NCBI GenBank assembly: GCA_002749535.1
Contig: MZZL01000405.1
Span: forward strand, 776,515-840,514
Length of the DNA stretch: 64,000 nt
Direction of reading: 5' to 3'
Source of the DNA: Apophysomyces variabilis
Lineage: Eukaryota > Mucoromycota > Mucoromycetes > Mucorales > Mucoraceae
Shown: piece after piece, positions 7,501 through 22,256 of the stretch
Position numbering within the stretch: the first letter of the stretch is position 1
How the letters are laid out: every line of letters begins with the position of its first letter
Program-made: the position numbers and the translations under genes
The notes under the pieces: generated by a model
The model's input: only the letters and a program-made list of their open reading frames with translations
What the model was told of the DNA's origin: nothing
The model's database searches: none

Positions 7501-10190
7501 CTACGGTCGACGAAATTCTTCAGGGCGTCCAAGTCCACGCCACACCGAGTCAGCGATGTGATACATCGATTTAGCCGAGTTGACATCTCTTTGCCACAGT
7601 ATATGACAGTTTTTGCGTACTGATATACCGTGGTGTGAAATACCGTCGGCTGTAACGACCTTGCTCAAGTCTCTTCTCATGCATGCATGACAAACCTGGA
7701 TATATCGCTCCATAAACCCGAACATAACATAAGGTGCACTAACCTGCGAAGTATAGAATTCATCTATAGTCACAGCAATCAGGTCACCACGATGCTCTCT
7801 TCTTTTAAGTGTCTTCCATAACTTGTTGACCACTGCTGCTCTTTTTCCCTTCCTTGAAGCGTGCCCTTTTGCTCCGAACATTCCCGCTCCGAACACAATC
7901 AATAGTATTTTTCCCGTCGTTCGAAAAGGGCATGGATGCCACTTTCGTGTCTGTGGATGTGGTTTGTTCACAGTCGATCTCGAAGTAGATTTTTTTGGAC
8001 TGAAATAAGAAACTTTTGTTAATGCTTACGCTTGTATCCATATGTCACCACTCACCTGGAACGTCACTGCAACTTCTTTTGTTCTTTGGGCTTATATAGT
8101 CGCTTTCTTCTTTTGTTCCGATTACGCCTCGTGTTCGCTCGCCGTCTTTTAGAATATTTTTTTACCTCCATTTACAAGTATATTTGCGAGTTTCTCCAGA
8201 GCTCGCTGTGTGCCCTGGTAGTTCCTGAATCGTATTTTTGCCATGCAAGGTCCATAAAACCTTGCTAGGGAGGGAAATTTCTCAAGAAAGCATGCAACGA
8301 ATTCATGGTGGCGTTGGGATAATGCGGTTTTGCATGTAATCATATTTGTTTCTATTGTCGTAATACCATTCGTGTCTTTGTCTTTCTGCAATGTTTTTGC
8401 TCTCCTTTCTGACCCGGTCATCGCATAATATTCCTTGTTGGAAACCCGTCGTACTTGATGCGACTTGGAACCACTTCCATCCACAGCAATAAACACTTGG
8501 TTATGGCCAGGATCAACGGCCCATGGCTCGAAATATCGGTTCACTTCATCGAGGCTGAAATCTTCCAATTCAAGTTCGGTATCTGGTGTACCTTCCCTCG
8601 CCCTTCTTGCAAAGAGTAAATTGACTGCAAATCCGTCCGTGAGGATTCGACAAGCAAAGCGCTGATTAACATTCTGCGTAAAGTCCTCTGAACTAGGAAC
8701 ATATAATAAAATAATAGTATTTAGCATAGTGGGGTTAAATTCGATAGAATATGTACCTGTTAAATCCAAAACGGGATAAGTCAAGCACTTGGAAAAACAC
8801 TGTGCACTACTCGCTTGGTTGCTGCGGTCTCCTTAGGGAGGCTAAACTAGCTATCAATTGGGCGTTAATGGACACAAATCGCCATTGAACACTTGGCTTC
8901 GGGAAAATAGAAAAGAGTCGAGGTAGTGACGTGTCATCAGACCGGTTTTCCGTCATGGCCCTTTGATGCTCTTCTTCGTAGCAGGAAAAAATGTACTTCA
9001 GTACTGGCAAATAGGAGCCGGGGGAAGCAGAAATAGTCTCTTGGGAGGCAGGTTTTGGTACGAGGGCTTCTAGGTCATCGCATAAACCATCAGTAAGAGC
9101 TACCAATGGCAAAGTTGGCTCTATCCCATACGGCCATTCAGGAGTACTGCCACCAATACGTTCAAATACGTATTTGGAAGCCATATCCATAGCATCCTTT
9201 TTGCTAAGTGTCTACGAATAATTGATGAGCAAAAGTCCGTTTGTACAGAAATTGGTACATACTGGGAACCACGAAGTAAGTCTGTACTGGACAAATGAAC
9301 AAATCCTTGACTCAAAGTTCTCGACGGTATTGTTGCTGTACGATGTCGCAAGTAAAACACAAGCCTCTGTTAACACGTCTGAAGCATGCAGTGTTGTTCT
9401 TGGAGGATTAAGCAAAACAGGATGTATGTGAGTGAATGCCTGCCAAGAATTTTCGAGATCTATAGGCATATTATCGTTCTTTGTCGTTATTGATCGACCA
9501 AGTACTAGCTGCATGATCGAATAAAAGAAATTCTGGGTAAAACGAATTGCTGGTATGACGTCGTGGTCAATGATATATTAATTGACGAATAGCTGTGTCC
9601 TTGTCACTACCAGTCTCAAGTATCACGACAGCTCTTCAATTTTAGTTCGAACTTGGTCGCGATACTCCTCACGAACAACTGCATCAAACGTAATTTTACG
9701 AGTGTAAAATTCGGGGTTTTTCCCCAGAGCTGCTTCCAAAAGCTCGTTGGTAGACCGTTTGTGCGCGGTACAGCTCTTTGCTCTCGTGTTTCTGTGTTCA
9801 GTTGAACCGCATCCTGGACAAGGGCGGGAAGTAGATGGTGTCTTTGCAGCGGTTTGCTGCTTGCGCTGTCGGCCAAGTTCCTTGGCCATTTTTGAACTTT
9901 CTGCTTGAACATCAGATTGATGTTTTCTTTTGACTCCAACTACAAATTGTTGGTTATCTTGTAAAACAGACAGCTGCAAGGGAGGACCATTTTTTACCTT
10001 TCTTTTCATTTAACGGACATTTGTAAGACCGTCCATCTCGATGACCACTTCGGCCACAGTAGCCACATACAAGTTGGCGAGCTATGGTAGGCTTAAGGTA
10101 AGATATCCTATCTTCATACAGACGGGGACTCAACCTGTCTCTTCTTGTTTCTGTTCCAATAACCTCTTCTGTAGTTCAACATCTTCTGCT
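7501..10190 (-). pseudogene. Fanzor RNA-guided endonuclease gene, probably inactivated
   Basis: Exons in order (minus strand): a charged helix; a zinc knuckle CGYCGRSGHRDGRSYKC near 10020-10070; a second knuckle CPGCGSTEHRNTRAKSC near 9770-9820; ASDVLTEACVLLATSYSNN; ASKYVFERIGGSTPEWP (9190-8807 frame); CRILTDGFAVNLLFARR; RuvC-I WAVDPGHNQVFIAVDG (about 8520); YGPCMAKIRFRNYQG; RuvC-II TIDEFYTSQ (about 7750); and, after an intron beginning GTTAGT, zinc ribbon CHAC followed by RuvC-III RDVNSAKSM. The DPG, E and D catalytic signatures are all present. Defects seen are TGA at 9623-9625 where copy A has a glutamine codon, TAA near 9585, and Arg replacing the first Cys of the second CxxC (VRKNC against VCKHC). 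Some apparent breaks could be unrecognised introns. The family assignment is firm; activity is doubtful. Confidence 0.75.
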
Positions 10191-10452
10191 TTCTTTTCTT
10201 TTTTTCTCAATATATAGGTACTTGCACTGAATGCATTGAGAGATAGCATAAAGAATGCCCATATAAGGGAGTTTATGTCAAACGAAAGATTATCCATTAG
10301 GCTTAAAGAGAAGAAAGGAGAAAAGATGGATCACTGATGAGGAACGAAAGTAGACAACAGTTAGATCGTAGTCACTTTAAAGTCATCTGTTGAACGACAA
10401 CATTTACGATGTAGGACAGCATAAACTGACAGTCGCATAAAAAGGAAGGCTT

Positions 10453-12194
10453 GCTTGTACAATCCATTCACTCAATGCTTTGTTCTTCTAATGGCATGTG
10501 TCACTCTACCAAAGGCTAGGGTCACGAATAGTGAGCTCACTAAATATAGGAAATCTCACAACGTATCCTGTCCTCTACGGCTTGCTCTTAAGTTGGCACA
10601 TACCCCCATAGGCTTTCTTGTATTTATTACTTTCAACGTGTTTTAGTACATATTTTTATCGAATTAACTATATAATTTGTGGATCACTTCCTTCGATATG
10701 TTTTTAAGACTGGGCTTGCAACTTGAAGTCTTAGTTGATCTCTGAGCATTCACTATGTATAAAGAATACCTTGCGCATGATGCTGGATTACGGGATCAGC
10801 GAACAATTAGCAGTAGAGTAATATCATCAAAGAACTGATTGTATATCAGTTCCTAATGATCCAGTCTTCACATTCTAATTATTGAATCTTTGATATGCGT
10901 TACGAATAGTGACCAAAAGTATGTATTCCAGTGTTGTACACCGCAGAACTCTATTGCTTTTTTCATTCAGAAATCACATTAACCTGGAAATACATGATAT
11001 CTAAAGCACAACTGGTCTTTGAATTCACTTTCTGCTTGCTGCTAACCAATGTTCTTACCTAAGCGTTTAATGACTTGAATGCTTTTACTGCACCGACTAT
11101 CGCTGCAACCTAAACGTTCTGGCTGGACACATTTCCCAGATATTATAAAGCTCTTCTTTGATGTTCCTTTCTAAGAACCACCTTATCTTCTCCAAATGTA
11201 CCAGCTTGTTCAACATGCAAGACAACTCTTTAACTAAATGTAGGCCGCGTTCCATTACTGGAGCATTTCATCTTTTTTCTCCTGTAATACTATGGCACAA
11301 TAAAAATTCGTATGCGAGCCAACTGTTTTTAATTCTTTTCAAGTATTATACACCCTTATCTATTACATTCTTGTTGGACAGATAAGATTGGCATAACAAT
11401 GCTATGAAAAGCGCCAGCACCAATATTTTGAACGGCATGTCATGACATTTGCCGCAATTCTCCCTTTGGATGTCTTGAATATTTTTGAAAATGATGCCAA
11501 GAAGTTTTCACGATTATACTAACGGGTTTCTTATATTTCGTCTCTCTTTCGTATGAGGCCCAATTATACAAGTTTCAAAACATGTTAATTCCTACTATAT
11601 TACTGGTGTCTCAATAAGATTAACTGCCCAGTTGAAGGGATATTTCTTTAACTAATGAACATTCGTTAACATTTTGCTTACATGCGCGGACTAGAACGCT
11701 AATCATTGTGTATATTCTATTCAAATATTTTTCGCAAATATACCAGTAAAAGAGGAGTATTCATAAACTGAGGAAGATGGCTCCCGTTACGCTATGGAAT
11801 GAAAGTATTTTGTGCAAAAAGTCAGGGAAGGCAGAATCCATTGAGAAAAAGCGCAAATCCTACAGTTGACGGAACGAAGATGATAGATATGGTACAGACC
11901 ATCCCTTGGTATCATAGATACTTTCAATGAATTCCCTCCCAAAAACAGAAACCAGTAGAAAAAATTGACTCTTGCTTGTTAGAAAGTTATAAAGTGAATA
12001 GAATAGAAGTTAAGCAAATTTATGAAAATAAAGCGTGGCTTGGGAGGTCAGTACCACATCTATCGTCTTCGTTCCGTCAACCGTAGGACTTTCATCGACG
12101 CAAAATTTGTTTCAAAGTGGCGCAAAATATAATTCAATAAACTTTAGATTAACTAAGGGAAATTCATATGTTTTATTTCATTACGACTATTTAC
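10453..12194. other. Intergenic AT-rich region
   Basis: This 1.7-kb stretch lies between Fanzor copy B and the MCM6 stop. No open frame here resembles a protein; the frames at 10455-10646 and 11158-11385 look like chance. The only structure I can support is the inverted repeat at 11856-12091. Confidence 0.5.
11856..12091. repeat. Imperfect inverted repeat, about 40-50 bp arms
   Basis: The left arm (11856-11905) contains GTTGACGGAACGAAGATGAT. The right arm (12041-12091) contains its reverse complement, ATCGTCTTCGTTCCGTCAAC, with only scattered mismatches. The GGTAC.GACC.TCCC extension also pairs. The arms enclose about 135 bp of AT-rich sequence. It could be a MITE remnant, a foldback transcript or a protein-binding palindrome. 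No flanking duplication was seen. Confidence 0.65.
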
Positions 12195-15524
<3,330 letters not shown>

Positions 15525-15579
15525 CGTATCGAGCAATGGAACCTGAATTAATATCCTCTCTCCAAAAAGAACCTCAAAA

Positions 15580-15585
15580 ACGCGT
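15580..15585. promoter_or_regulatory. MCB-type element (ACGCGT) upstream of MCM6
   Basis: The palindrome ACGCGT lies 56-61 bp upstream of the chosen MCM6 start. ACGCGT is the MluI cell-cycle box bound by MBF (Mbp1/Res-type) factors that drive G1/S genes, including MCM genes, in yeasts. Function here is inferred from position; one six-base match could be chance. Confidence 0.4.
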
Positions 15586-17646
15586 CGTGACTGCCTTGTT
15601 CCAGTGTTTTTTGTTTCCAGTTTTGGGCAATCACTGAACTCCGCAACTTTCTTGTCAGGAGGCTTCTTTTCCATTGTAATTGCACTTATCGAGCTTTAAA
15701 AAGCAATATGAGTGATGGTGACGAGAGTCGAAATATAGAGAAAAGTATGAATGGACACATAAGGAAGGCGGTTTCAACCATCTCCAGCTGATGCATTGGT
15801 TTTTCCTCTTCTTCATCCTCCTCTTCTTTTCAACTAAATTTATTTCCGTTCTTTCTTCGGTATCAGTTCCCATGTCGAGTTCAATCGTGCAAGTCTCCCT
15901 TATTTTCAAATAAATTCGAATTTTCACAGTAGTAGCATTGATAATAATACAAGAAGACGACGTAAAAGTCTCTACGTGAATGTTCATTTAAACGTTGCCT
16001 TAATCTTAAAAGAACGCAAAAAGGATCATTCTGACTGAAAGAATTTACTTGAATCAACCGATATATACCAAAATAGATGATTCCCACTTTAATGATTAGC
16101 GTTGACATCCCATATCGGATGATAATCGACTAGACAAGATACTGTCAAACGGATAAACAGATTGCTCGATGAGATTTATGTGATCTTCAATCTCTTCCTT
16201 TTCTGTTATTGCCACGATAATGTTGGATACGCAGTCCATTCGTTCAGTCTCACAAGGGAAAACCATGCAAAAGCGTATAGCAGTTTTTGGTTCTATTGTA
16301 AAGATTGCCATTCTCTTGCTTCTGTATGGAGAAAATAAAAGGCAAACTGATAAGTAACGGTCATTGTTTGAAAGTTTTTAACAAGGTAAAAGCAGGATTC
16401 AAAGTAGGAAAACAAAAGAATAAGATAATACAGATACGCCGTAAAAAGACCCTTGTCTGGTATTCATGGAGCCACATGAACTTAGCTTTCAGTTATGGTA
16501 CGTGATGGTTCGGGCGTATACACACTTGGGAATTTTTCAGCAACTTGCCATTCTCATACTGAAACCACACAATCGCTGGTAAAGTAATAACCAATTGGAG
16601 CATGGTGGAAATCGGGCTTACGCTTCTGATTGATCACTCAGCACTCCGTCCTTTCCAACTGAGACTAGCTTATGTTTTGAATGTTTTGTTGACCGGTTTC
16701 TTTGGAATTACAAGGCAGTATTAGGCTATTTGTCTTGTTCTTAGATATCGATCATTAAGATCCGCACAAGCTTATATCTCGACCAGGAGACAGGAGCTAT
16801 AAATATGTTTTAGTTACAAAGAGCAATAAAAGCAAGGTATTACATGTATAATATATGTTTGTCTGGGATAGTGATATAATCATTGTACTTCCGTAATACC
16901 ATAAGCTTGCCGGTCTATTGTTGGGTAAATAAGAATTGTATTCATTGTATGTAGGTAACTTACCCATTGTGTTGATATTGTATTCTGTTTATCCATGTCT
17001 TTTCACGGCAATCACAAACTGAAACCCTGAATGATTTATAGTCATGCAAAACTTGGTGTTTTTCATATTCGTGTTAAGGTTCAGTTAAAGAATGCTGGTA
17101 AGCCAACCTCGGTATTATACAATTACAGCCAGTCGTGAATGGAAAAGTAACTGCTATCATACCCTTGCATATGATAATGCATCGATTTGTTTGTGCATGT
17201 GTAAACACCACCAAAGTATTGCAGGGTTTGTTCTTGCAAGTTCTGAAGGGTTAGGAGCATGAATCGGTCTTTGTCGGTTAAGCATTTTTCTATGGCTTAC
17301 TTACAATCCTACATGAGGGGCATAATAGTTCAATACTTCATCGTAGAGAGAAAAGAGAATCAAAGCTCGCTTATTTATCGGGGCGTGAAATTGGAGGGAG
17401 CATGGCCAGTGAAGGCGACAACGCCAGCACATACAAGACGGTGATGTTCCACAGCGCGAGCACAAACGGAGGGCTTTTCAAACTCATCCGTTCCTCGTTC
17501 TCTCTTTCCACTTATACAAGTGCAACCTTTTTTTTCTCTTTCTCTTTTCCTTCTTCATTCCAACCGCATCCTCTCCATTGCCTTGCCTTCCCGTTCCTTT
17601 TCGAAGCCCATCACAGAAGACACCTTACATATATTGCCCACTCAAG
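15586..17646. other. Divergent intergenic region between MCM6 and SSD1
   Basis: About 2 kb separates the divergent MCM6 and SSD1 genes, AT-rich in the middle, with a pyrimidine-rich leader (17500-17600) just before the SSD1 start. A minus-strand open frame at 16096-16311 begins MAIFTIEPKTAIRFCMVF and has protein-like composition, with a possible downstream exon around 15960-16040 (NDPFCVLLRLRQRLNEHSRR). I do not recognise it, and it could be a small gene or chance. Confidence 0.4.
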
Positions 17647-20600
17647 ATGGACCACGATCTCGAGACGTTGGAACATCAGACGGCGCCTGAGAGTACCCGC
17701 GGCCTTTTCGATCCACTGGAGCAAAAGGTAACAAGAACTTGTCATAGTTCTCCGTTCTAACTTTCCGGGATAGCCTTCCTCGATGAGAAACTCTACACCG
17801 GCGGATAAGCGGAGATCATTTCATACTTTTGGTCCAGGTCTAGAAACTAGCCGTCCACGACAGCAGCAACCGCAACGGGGTCATCAGCGCTCCAGGTCTG
17901 CGATAACATCCGACATGCTATCCAATCATAGCGGGCGTCGGACCTTGGGTCTCCAAACACTGGCCGAGGAGGAGGATCCCAAAAAGAAGAGAGAAGAGGC
18001 TGGTCGTTCGGTTACTGTGGATTCGCTGCAGGATATTATAAATACACTGCGGGCTTTGCCGCCTATCACGACAAAGGAAGAAAGTGTGAATAACAGAAAA
18101 AGTGTCGGTCATCGAAAGCAACATTCGATGTCGGCCCTCAATTTTGGACCTCACCAAGGGAAGCGACTGTCGTACAATGGGGATATGCAGATGGTCTTGC
18201 AAAACACAGTACAGGAAATACGAAGTATAAATGACAAAGCAGAACGGCGTCGTAGTGTACGGGCAGGTAGTATCAGTGAGCGTGACGAGGACGAGTACAT
18301 TTCGCGTGAAGCCGCCCGAGCGGAAGCGGAAGCTAAGTTAATGGGAACGTATAAAAAAGAACAAACCGAGGATAGCTCCGTACAAGAAAAAATGGCTAGA
18401 CGTCACTCCACTTCAAAACACTTTAGCTATGAAGAGCCCCGTGGAAGCGATTTTGTCCGTCCACCTGGCCGCCGTTTCTCCGAATCCTCTGGCAGTTTCG
18501 ACTCCAGCCCTCCCAACACTAACAAGCGTATGTCGCTGCAGCTCCCTACACTGTCTGAGAACTCCGAAGAATCAACCACAGGCGGAAAGTCCGGAAGACG
18601 AATCCAATTCAACAAACCTCTCAACTTATCTGTGGACGAAAAGAAGACTCATAGTCGGCGTTCATCACGAAACTTTGACTATGACTGGAGGTCAAGTAAG
18701 TAGCAAAAATATGCATTTGATCTTTTACACAGTAACCAACCGTTCGCTGGAATAGGCGCTTCGTCTCCAGCTGCACCACCTTATTCCCCTCGCTCTTCTC
18801 GCTCCTCTTTCAACCTTCTTGTACCATTTACCCCCACACGAGTCAATTTTGCAAGAGATGATGCTAACCCACATCAACGCCGTCCCCTTTTTATTGCACA
18901 TCTGCCTTTCTCTGCTCTCACTCCATTGTTCCGCTCGCGACAGCTGGTTCGAGGCATGCTGCGAGTGAACAAGCGTAATCGCAGTGACGCTTATGTATCT
19001 TGCGAAGATTTGGACGCCGATATATATGTTTGCGGTTCGCGCGATCGTAACCGAGCTCTGGAAGGCGACGTTGTGGCAATCCGCTTGGTTGACGTGGAGA
19101 AGGTGTTGCGTGAAAAAAAGGAAAAAGAAGAAGCTAAATTAGCCCGTAACGGTGGTCAGGTGCGAGTCCGCCAACCTGACGAAGAGGATGAGAATGAAAT
19201 TATTTTTGGGGGAGATGAGGATGTGGATACTGTCAAGCCTAAATACTGTGGCGTGGTCGTGGCTATTTTGGAGCGGGCGCAGAACCAAGTTTTCTCAGGG
19301 TATGTGTGTAACCGTTGAGGCCTGCTGTGAGACAGTAGGAGTTTTGAGTACCTGGATAAAGAGTAAAAAGACATCTGATTGCATTTATAGAACACTTACC
19401 CTAATGCGCCCTAACAACAAACGTGCTCAGGAAGAAAAAGCAGCGGAGGAGGCTGGTCATGAACTGAAAAAAGAAGCTCCTAGAATCGTGTGGTTCAAGG
19501 CTACAGACAAGCGAGTTCCATTGATTGCTATTCCTATCGAGCAGGCACCAGTTGACTTTGTCGAAAATAGCGAGGAATATACAAATCGTTTGTTTGTGGT
19601 AGGTAGTGCATGTGAAAACATCGCCGGGTATTGATCCTATTGCATAAGGGCTCGATTAAACGCTGGCCTATTACCTCCCTACATCCGTTCGGCACTCTAG
19701 AGCGTGAACTGGGCACCATCACCGATTTGAACGTCCAGACAATGGCCATTCTTGCGGACAATAACATCACTGACACCGAGTTTTCTGACCAAGTGATGAA
19801 GTGCTTGCCTTCTATTCCGTTTGAATTCAATGAAATCCCGGATGGAACACGACGTGATCTCAGAGATATTCGAACATTTACCATTGACCTTGTTGGATCG
19901 AATAGTAAGTGATCATTTTAAAATGATAGTTTGGCTTAGCCTCCGTAGTACTTGATGATGCGCTTTCGATCCAAAAATTGGGTGAAGACACTTTCGAAGT
20001 TGGTGTCCACATCAGCGATGTGGCTTACTTCATCAAAGCGCATTCACCACTGGATAAGGAAGCCCGTGCAAGAGCTGTTCATGTTGATATTATCCACAAG
20101 TCCGTACCCATGCTACCCACCGAGCTAACTGAGGGTGTAACAAACCTTGTACCGCATGAGCCAAGGTAAGATAGTACCTAATTTGGTTCATTCACTCTAA
20201 TTATCTATTTTAGACTGACATTCTCTGTTGTATGGAAACTGAATTCATCTGGCAAGATCTTGGATACTTGGTTCGGGAAGACTGTGATCAAGTAAGAATG
20301 GAAAGCTAAATTTTTTGAAATCTTAATATTTGATTCCAGGTCGTCCGCTCGCCTAACGTATGATGATGCGCAGAAGGTTTTGGACGGTAAAGCGCTTGAT
20401 ACTGTTTCTGACCAGATCCTCAGAGCTGGTCTTGAGCAGGATATCCGGATGCTGTACGGTATTGCCGAACAGCTTTATGAAGCTCGCTTTGAAAATGGAG
20501 CCATGTCACAGATGCGTGATGAGCTTGATTTCACCTTCGAAGATTTAAACCCAACATCAGTCTTTATTCACAGAGATCTGCCCGCCACAAAAGTTGTGAA

Positions 20601-21894
20601 AGAATTTTTACGTCTTGCCAACATGAGCGTGGCCCAAATGATCTCTAGCAATTTCCCGGATCAAGCTTTACTTCGTCGCCATGCCCCTCCTTCGGATCGC
20701 AAAATAGTGAGTTAATCATGCCAATATTGTTTCAGACTGTTTACTTACATTCACTAGCGTGAATTGCAAAATTATGCAACCCGCTATCTCGGCGTGAACT
20801 TGGACATCTCGAGCGCCGGTGCGATCGAACGATCTATAGAACTGATACAGGATCCCAAAATCCGTAAGGTGTTATCCGTGATCGTGCTTAAGACATTGCA
20901 ACCTCCAAAGTACTTCTGCACTGGTACCTTGGATATCTTGAAATACTCTCACTACGCGCTCAACGTACCACTATTCACTCATTTCACTGCGCCTAGTCGC
21001 AGATTTGCCGATATTATTGTTCATCGGCAACTTGAAGCAGCTTTGACAGGAGGTAATCCATGAATAATGTATGGGTCTTAGGCTATCTAACTTGGCATCT
21101 TTGCAGATAAGCGATTTTATCTGGATCGTGATACGGTTCAAAAGCTGGCTCAACACTCGAATGTCAAAAAGGAAGCTGCCATTTACGCTTGTGAACAGAG
21201 CCGTACTCTCTTCCTTTCGCTACATCTCAACAAACTTGCTAAACAAACCACGAAAAATGTTGTATATCGCGAAGCACTTGTCGTAGCTGTCTTTGATCAA
21301 TTTTTTGATGTAATGGTTCCAGAATTCAATCTCGAGAAACGCATTCATCTTGCCAACCTTCCTGTTTGGCGTTCCGAATTCAATGAAAAGAAGCGTGCCT
21401 TGACTATGTTCTGGAAAAAAGGTGTAGATACATCCACTGGAAAGCAGCAGCAATGGAGTTTGTCTGATGAGGAGTACGAAGATGAAATGGATGAGGAAGC
21501 CTTATTGGAAGAAATGCAGGAAATCTCGGAGGAAGAAGACACAGCCAACGAGACAGAACGAACGGGAAGTGCAATTGATACAAATACTGAAGAGATCCAT
21601 GGTATATCCGCTCAACATGATGTGCAGAATCGAAGTTCTTTCTCCCAGCCAGACATGACTGCGACAGTGACTCCTACCGCATCCGTTTCGATGGGACGTC
21701 GTCCTGAAGCATCCAAATCCACGAGCAAACGGGCATCTATCATTCGTGCGCGTCTATCGGATAGCACAGCGTACAGTGCTGATCAGGGTTCGCAAACGAT
21801 TCAGGCGCTTGATAAAATCAGAGTTATTTTGACCATCGAAATGGTTAGAACGCCACCTTTGATTCGCATTTTGGCGGTCAATCCTTACGCTTAA
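17647..21894 (+). CDS. SSD1: Ssd1/Sts5-family RNA-binding protein (RNase II-like, probably non-catalytic)
   Basis: Ssd1 proteins bind cell-wall and polarity mRNAs and control their translation downstream of NDR kinases. A basic, serine-rich, low-complexity N-terminus (exon 1 from 17647, then 17773-18695) carries several HxRxxS-like kinase-type sites. Cold-shock folds follow ([42 protein letters not shown]), then the RNB domain, an S1-like end and a terminus finishing NPYA, as in Ssd1. About nine introns are present. In the RNB signature the best splice (intron 19905-19948) gives [16 protein letters not shown]: the residue matching RNase II Asp207 is Ile, and the Pro after TID is missing. This agrees with the reported loss of nuclease activity in Ssd1. 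A true Dis3L2-type exonuclease is less likely. Confidence 0.9.
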
Positions 21895-22256
21895 AAAAAA
21901 AAAGGAAGAACATTTTATTTAAGTCGTTGTTACCATAAAACACCTCTTCTAGTCTTTTTCTCTTTCTTTTTCTTTTCTTCTTTTCTATCTCTTTTCTTAG
22001 TCTTATTGTTTATACCTTTCTTGTTTTAGTTTTTCTTGTTGTAATCTGTCCTTTCTATATATTGGAAACAAAATGAAAGATGCAATCGTGTACCGTAGCG
22101 ACGCTTCTAGTCACCATCGTTCGTTAGCAGAGTTCTGCTAGAATATATAACGTATCATTATCCATATATGCGAGAAAAAGCCAATGCTCAATATAAAAGC
22201 TTTATTGCATATATAAATACCCATGCTTTCTTGCCTGAAATGTTTATTAAAATAGG
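21895..22256. other. Convergent 3' intergenic region
   Basis: These 362 bp lie between the SSD1 and glycyl-tRNA synthetase stop codons. The left half is strongly T/C-rich on the plus strand (21950-22040), typical of a 3' untranslated region. Nothing else is apparent. Confidence 0.5.

Larger units (their letters stand above)
7212..10452 (-). mobile_element. Fanzor (TnpB-like) element, copy B, full length
   Basis: This is the longer partner of copy A, in opposite orientation. Its 5' side begins near 10452 (AAGCC...GCGACTGTCAGTTTA on the minus strand) and its 3' side ends at 7212 after GCAATAAACAGTAA. It contains the coding region 10190-7501 and the conserved 3' block 7480-7212. Flanking sequences on the two elements share nothing outside these points, so both ends are supported. 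I saw no inverted repeats. The element lies between the deacetylase promoter side and AT-rich DNA upstream of MCM6. Confidence 0.7.

Noticed and set aside
15525..15674. Upstream in-frame ATG extending MCM6 by 50 residues
   Set aside because: The extension resembles translated leader and contains the ACGCGT element; the start at 15524 is preferred, though not proven.
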